Source: Cloeon dipterum (lineage: Eukaryota; Arthropoda; Insecta; Ephemeroptera; Baetidae). From it: DNA of 64,000 nt. Below are positions 59,148-64,000 of this stretch, piece after piece; within the stretch, counting starts at the first letter, position 1, and each line of letters starts with the position of its first letter. Under the pieces are notes generated by a model. It was not told where the DNA came from. It saw nothing but the letters and a program-made list of their open reading frames with translations, and ran no database searches. The position numbers and the translations under genes are program-made. The stretch is from positions 8,050,501 to 8,114,500 of the forward strand of contig NC_088787.1 in assembly GCF_949628265.1 (NCBI RefSeq), in the 5' to 3' direction.

Positions 59148-59800
59148 TATTAATTTTTTTTTCAATTTTTTCACGTCGGAAGTGATATGCGGTCATATGG
59201 GAAAATGGAGGGTGCATGGAAAAGCCAAACAACTACATAAAGATAAAAAATATGGAATAATCAATCAAAAAGCGACAAGAAACTCAGAATAGCAACTAAT
59301 TTTGCGTCCAATCTTTCGAAAAATAGTTAAATAATAAAACAAACTATTTTTATTTCCAAATCAAAAATTCAATACACTGTATGTGGACTGACGACTGCGA
59401 AAGACAACACTAGTGATATTATGGAATAATAACTATTTGAACAATCTTATAAGCAATTGCTTCGATAAGTTTTAATGAAATAGATTTTAACCCCCTGGTT
59501 TTTCCAATTATTCTCTAAACACGCGAATAATGCGAAAGTTACTTACTCAACAAAGCTTTACAATAAATCTGAGAATTAGGTGTTTTCCAGAACCAGAAAA
59601 ATATAAGAAAAACGCATTCAGTAAAAGAATTGATTTGGTTGTCACAGTGATCCTCAATTCTAAAATGAATAAACACACATAAAATACCAATTCGAATGTT
59701 TTGGAGAAAAAGTAGAGCATGCGCGATGCATTGGAAACTGATAATGATATCACACTGATGATTTCAACGGAATCTTCGTTCTCCATGTTGTCAAAACGTC
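59148..59800. other. Spacer, no gene recognised
   Basis: AT-rich sequence between relic D and gene E. Frames on the minus strand at 59547-59786 and 59809-59991 overlap the gene E promoter and lack support. Confidence 0.55.
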
Positions 59801-59874
59801 ATGGTGAGCTAAATCCGCTCTGAATAACAAAGGTAACAAAATTTTGTGCTGAATTTTCCAAGGACAAAAACACA

Positions 59875-59933
59875 ACAGCGGAAGCCACTTGGTTGGGACG
59901 CACAATTTTTTCCAGTTTTTGTCAGTTTGAAAG
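59875..59933 (+). promoter_or_regulatory. Family promoter, gene E
   Basis: ACAGCGGAAGC (about 59875-59885), a variant of the family box, then the initiator TCAGTTTGAAAG (59922-59933), 29 bases before the start codon. Confidence 0.6.
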
Positions 59934-59961
59934 TTTGGCTTGCGGTGAAGCCAGGTCCAAA

Positions 59962-62021
59962 ATGATCAAACTGGGCGTAAGTAGGAGCCAAATTATTTGA
60001 GCCAGTGCGATAATTACTGGGACGCGCGTGTTGCTCTCAATCAGAGTGTGCACCAATTTAATTTATATTTGAGTAAAAATGAACTGGTTTAGACTTTTTA
60101 TTATTTTTCTCAAAGTTAAGACACGTTTTAAACGTCGTCAAAGGTCTAAATTGATTTTCTATAGTTAATATTTATTTGAAAGGATTTGAAATAAAAGTTC
60201 ATACTGATGCACGGAAAAATCACATACATTTTAAAAAGATTATCTACAAGTCTATCGCAAATAATCCCATGAATAATGAAACTATTTAAACGCAAAATAA
60301 CTTACTATTTAAGACCCAAAAATAATGCAACTCGTGACATTTAGGTATCTTAAAAAAATCCTGTTTTGTTTCGAAACACTTCTATTAACAATAACTAAAA
60401 AGAGAAATCAAAACAGTTTAGGCATAAAATAAAAGGGGCAAAATACCAATTTTGTGAAATAAAAACATATTTCGTTGGACAACAGGCAAATATTTTAGCA
60501 GATTTTTTTAGTTGCGCAGTTACTGAGTAATAATAATATAGTGTTAATTTTGATACCATCTTAATTTGCGTCCAATTTTATGAGTTGGGCTTGTTCAAAA
60601 AGCACCAAAAATTGTACAAAAATAAACATACAACCCTTCGATATGAGTAATAAAAATTCTAGAGCTTCAATAATCAAATCGAACCATTGGCGCTAGGTGT
60701 TTCTCATCGCGTTCGAAGCTTTGCTTGGGACAATTTTAGCTGTCCCGGTTCCAGCGGACACGATGCCAAGTATGCCAGGGATGCCAGGTATGCCAGACTT
60801 TTCAAGCTTGCTTGGAGGGGCGGGACAAGGAGGTTCCCCCGCTGACGTGCAGGTTAAACCCCACGAATAAAAATTGTCAAATCACTTTATTATTATTTAC
60901 CATCTTCAGAAAATATTGGATATGCAAGCTAAGTCACAGAGTCAGCTGTATGGCAGTGATATACAGGACGCTATGGCGAAATCGAATCAATTGCAAGCAG
61001 TATGAGAGTCAGTGGTAGTTGTGTTCACGCATGTTCTAAAACAATGTTGTACTTCAACTGGAAAAGGAGTCCATGGCGAAGGCGGCCGAGATGCAAAAAC
61101 AGATGGAAGCCCAGATGGCTGCAATGACGGCAGGAATGCCAGGAATGGGAGGAATACCAGGAATGGGAGGAATGCCAGGAATGGGAGGAATGCCAGGAAT
61201 GGGAGGAATGCCAGGAATGCCAGGAATGGCACAGACTCTACAGTCCAGCACTTCGAAGGTAAAATTTTCAATACTTTAAAAAACATGCCTGAAACAAACA
61301 TAAAAATCAGGTTCAACCACCAGTCGCTTTGCCTGCAGCGACGACTCCGAAGCCTCCAGAAATCCCGAAAACTACTGCAAATATTGCGACAACCAAACAA
61401 ACCCCTCCTCCTCCTCCACCTCCTCAGCCAGTGGAACCTAAAAAGGTCATCCCTGATCCGTTACCACCAGCAAAACCCGAGCAAAAGCCTGTTGAGGTCA
61501 GAAGCACAGCTCCAACGACGACTGCACAGCCGACGACGACTAATCGTGCTGTCCAGCCAGTAGTGGACTACAAGAAACCTTCCGACGTCAAAGCTCCTGA
61601 AAAGACCATTGTGGCAGCTCCTGTTGTCAAAGTCCCTGAAGTAAAATTGCCTTCAAGTGAAAGTGGTGCCAATAAGGCCGTAGGAGTCAAAGAAAATTCT
61701 AATGTACCACAAGCACTGGTGAAAAAGGACTCTAGTGCACCACAAGCACCCGTGAAAAAGGAATCTAGTGCGCAACAAGCGCCGGTGAAAAAGGACTCAA
61801 AAGCCAAGCCTGCAGTGAAACCATCCAGCAGCAAAGACGCCAAGTCAAGCCAGCAGCAATCTGGGGCTAAGGGAGCTCCGCAGACGGCAAATTCGAAAAG
61901 TAGTAATAAAACAAAGGCTGCTAATTCCAAAACAAAAACAAAGCCTCAAAAGAAAAAGCCAGCACCGCTGAAATCCAATTCCAGCGCCAGAACTTCGACA
62001 ACTAAAAAGACAAAGACCTAA
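59962..62021 (+). CDS. Lys/Pro-rich secreted family protein with MPGMGG repeats, gene E
   Basis: Five exons, all multiples of three (59962-59976, 60697-60852, 60910-60999, 61067-61258, 61311-62021), give 387 residues. Exon 1 is M-I-K-L-G. Exon 2 gives the signal peptide (VFLIAFEALLGTILA) and a MPSMPGMPGMP stretch. Exon 3 is Gln/Lys-rich and helical. Exon 4 starts with a Met/Ala/Gln helix (AKAAEMQKQMEAQMAAM) followed by five MPGMGG-type units. Exon 5 has a run of seven prolines, Thr/Pro-rich sequence, three repeats of the type APQAPVKK(D/E)SSA, and a very basic tail (KTKPQKKKPAP; TTKKTKT). Intron 3 is 67 bp with a poor pyrimidine tract, so the exon 4 start is the least certain point. Predicted secreted, cationic and largely disordered. 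No known family. Exons 1-3 are closest to gene G. Confidence 0.8.
61133..61229 (+). repeat. 18-bp coding minisatellite (MPGMGG units)
   Basis: About five tandem copies of the 18-mer ATGCCAGGAATGGGAGGA with a single variant (ATACCA), within exon 4 of gene E. Near-identity of the units suggests recent expansion and likely length polymorphism. Confidence 0.9.
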
Positions 62022-62500
62022 TTTGGCAAATACTATTGAAGCCTCTTTAATTTGATATAAAATTATAGCTGGATTACGGAATAAAAGATGGTTTTAATTT
62101 GAAAACGCCCTCTATTCTATCAAATTTACCTGTTTTTTGCTATTCCTTCTCTTGTAGGGATTATCTGTTTTAAATATAAATAAATCTTGCATTTCTTATA
62201 ATTAGGAGAGATTTTAAGCAACGCTAACGATGCTGAGAAATTAAAAAGAAAATCTAAATTTATCGGTATGTGTTGAAGAAATTTCAACAATCTTACAGGA
62301 AAACGGTCTAAAATATATTGAATGAATGTAATTTTGGCTGTTTTACAGTTTTTATTAAACAAATTTTTATTATGCCTCAAAATAACAGGCAACCCATATA
62401 ACAAGGGATTAATAATTATACGTAATCGCGAGAGAATTAACTTTTTTGAGAATGGAATTTTTAAAATGAGATCGAGTGAAATTCAAACATAGTTTCATTT
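62022..62500. other. 3' flank of gene E and spacer
   Basis: A likely polyadenylation signal, AATAAA, lies in GGAATAAAAGATGG near 62081. The rest is AT-rich with no supported gene. Confidence 0.6.
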
Positions 62501-62516
62501 ACAGTCAGAAAATGTG

Positions 62517-62690
62517 ATGGCCGACTCCAAATAACTAAAAAAGAGCAAATAATAATATTGAAGATGGAATGAATGCTGTCTTTGATAGGAAGTTTCTCCA
62601 TTGGGAATAGTGTTGGTCAGTTGGAAAGTTGCACAATTATCGAAGCGAGAGGCCCGGTTCAACATATTTCAATGTAGGCTATATAAATTC
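62517..62690 (+). pseudogene. Relic F of the Lys-rich secreted family (promoter and first exon only)
   Basis: GATGGCCGACTCC (62517), the box ATAGGAAGTT (62585-62594) and the initiator TCAGTTGGAAAG (62617-62628) match living members. GCGAGAGGCCCGGTTCAA at 62645-62662 aligns with GCGAGAAGCCCTGTTCAA just before the gene G start codon. At the place of the first exon the ATG has become ATA and the donor GTAAGT has become TATATA. No downstream exons were recognised, so this is a broken 5' remnant. Confidence 0.65.
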
Positions 62691-63525
62691 AAATAACATC
62701 AAATTTTAATAAAACTTGAAAAAAAACATAAATGAGAAAACAAAGTGCTGTCGTGGGTGAGGAGCAGGTAGCGTGGTGATATATTTGTAAATAAACTATG
62801 ACTTTCTTCTAGTTTATGATAAAAATGATACATTTTTAACCATTTCATATCAGGGAATAAAGTCATTCGTACTGATGAAGCGCCTGGTGCAACTGAAACC
62901 GGACGAATGGGAACTAAAATGACAAAAAATATGACATATATGGCAAAACTCATGCAAACATTTTAAAATATTTTCTGGTACTTGGCTTAATTCTTTTGTC
63001 AAGATTATAATTTACTCGGTCCTGTTTTCATTAAAGTAATTTAAATTAATTCAATATAGCTAATTAACCTGCCTTTTAAAAAATAATTTATATTTATAAA
63101 ATTTATTTACCATAGACCGAAGTAATGCGCTATAATAACACGTTTAAAAAAATCGTTCATATTGTTAATGAAATTTCGTTTTCTAATATTAATTTACTGC
63201 ATGTGAAGATGATTCCAAATTTTAAAAATGCAATTCCTATTGGGCCACGTCTTTGTTATTAAAATTTCCATCATTGATTTTGATTTTATCAAATTAAAAC
63301 TTTTATTTGCTACGTACGTCACGAAAAATCATACGTGCGCGTGGATGCTTTTCCATGTAGAGCGGATGTTTTGTCCAAACCTTGAAATATACATGGAAAA
63401 TCTCTGACGGTAGTACAGTCGTCATCAGTTGCTTCCATGATGGTGGATAAAATTCACTCCAATTAAATTTTACAGCGAAAAGCTGCGCAGTGATTTCCAA
63501 TAACGTAAAACTTACCAAGTCACAA
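62691..63525. other. Spacer before gene G, no certain gene
   Basis: A minus-strand frame of 84 residues at 62699-62953 begins like a signal peptide (MSFAIYVIFFVILVPIRPVS). It has no promoter, splice or family support. The rest is AT-rich. Confidence 0.4.
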
Positions 63526-63582
63526 ACAGGAAGCTTATCAGTTGGAAAGTAAAATTTCATCTACGTTCCATCAGTTTGAAAT
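63526..63582 (+). promoter_or_regulatory. Family promoter, gene G
   Basis: ACAGGAAGCT (63526-63535) and the initiator TCAGTTTGAAAT (63571-63582), 45 bases apart and 31 bases before the ATG. Confidence 0.65.
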
Positions 63583-63612
63583 TTGAACTAGTGGCGAGAA
63601 GCCCTGTTCAAA

Positions 63613-63996
63613 ATGTTCAGGCTGAGCGTAAGTGGAGCAAAACTTCAAAAAATTTCAGAAATACAAATAAGTTGTTCATGTTAGGTGATTTTCATCACGT
63701 TTGAGGCTCTGCTTGGGGCAACCCTTGCCGCACCAGCAGACTCAAAAACGCCAGACCTTTCCAAACTATTGGCAGGTGCTGGACAGGCAGGCTCCAACGT
63801 TGATTTACAGGTATGCACGGCAAAACATATTAAACTATATTTTAATAAATAAACTTGACAGAAATTGATGGCGGCCGGTGGTGGTAATGCGCAAGCAGTA
63901 TGAGTTTTATCATATTTTTCAGAGCTCTCTTGCTAATAATAAAATTAATTATTTCTAAAAAAGATGCAAGAACAGCTAGCTGCTGCACAAAAGCAG
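63613..63996 (+). CDS. Lys-rich secreted family protein, gene G, 5' part only
   Basis: Four exons are visible before the window ends: 63613-63627 (M-F-R-L-S), 63685-63810 (signal peptide VIFITFEALLGATLAA and SKTPDLSKLLAGAGQ), 63863-63898 (KLMAAGGGNAQA) and 63964-63996 (MQEQLAAAQKQ, followed by GTTA). All are phase 0. Exon 2 is very like that of gene E (FEALLGTILA; SSLLGGAGQGGS), so G and E are the closest pair. The C-terminal exons lie outside the window. Predicted secreted; function unknown. Confidence 0.8.
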
Positions 63997-64000
63997 GTTA

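Noticed and set aside
62699-62953. Minus-strand 84-residue frame with signal-peptide-like start
   Set aside because: No promoter, splice or family support, in AT-rich spacer next to a relic; chance remains likely, though it could be revisited with RNA data.
1-64000. Search for CRISPR, phage, operons, retroviral or Polinton-like elements, tRNA and rRNA
   Set aside because: Nothing convincing was seen; gene structure is eukaryotic and repeats found are non-coding.

Overview
The window looks like nuclear DNA of an arthropod. It is AT-rich, carries spliced genes with many short introns (about 50-900 bp, a few longer), has TCAGT-type initiators, and encodes arthropod-style secreted lipocalins, CYP2-clan P450s and signal-peptide genes with tiny first exons. 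CDCA7 and a fibulin-1/2-type gene are present, and Drosophila lacks both as far as I recall, so a non-dipteran, possibly early-branching insect (mayfly-like) is my best guess. That placement is inference. I saw no rRNA, tRNA, CRISPR, prophage, retroviral or Polinton-like sequence.

Layout. 1-7.8 kb is gene-poor: interspersed repeats, a hAT-type MITE, a (TC)n tract, a foldback element and a possible promoter/first exon for a histidine-rich mini-protein whose last coding exon is at 7.84-8.04 kb. 9.2-12.6 kb (-) is CDCA7, head-to-head with DNA ligase IV (13.4-18.6 kb, +), with a perfect E2F-type site between them. 19.0-24.7 kb (-) holds two tandem CYP2-clan P450s with the same eight-exon structure. 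25.6-41.0 kb is a set of small secreted or membrane genes: four single-pass membrane proteins without recognised family (25.6, 30.5, 31.1 and 39.1-41.0 kb), a Pro/Ala/Thr-rich secreted protein (27.7-29.7 kb) and two paralogous secreted lipocalins (32.0-33.5 and 36.1-37.7 kb). 41.3-51.0 kb (-) is a 23-exon fibulin-like matrix gene.

51.7-64.0 kb (+) is the most unusual part. It is a tandem family of secreted, low-complexity, Lys/Pro/Ala-rich proteins. Three genes look complete (52.25-54.37, 54.95-57.52 and 59.96-62.02 kb), one runs off the right edge (from 63.61 kb), and three are relics (51.7, 58.7 and 62.5 kb). Members share a 15-nt first coding exon of pattern M-x-(K/R)-L-(S/G), a signal-peptide second exon, a string of mostly phase-0 mini-exons, and usually a long basic 3' exon. 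Their promoters share an ACAGGAAGCT-like box followed 32-47 bp later by an initiator close to TCAGTTTGAAAG. One gene has internally duplicated a four-exon block. I do not recognise this family.

Multigene models were assembled by hand from splice sites and reading phase. In every model with a stop codon the exon lengths add to an intact frame, and the long domain genes match known domain order. There is no transcript evidence, so first exons and weak splice sites remain provisional.
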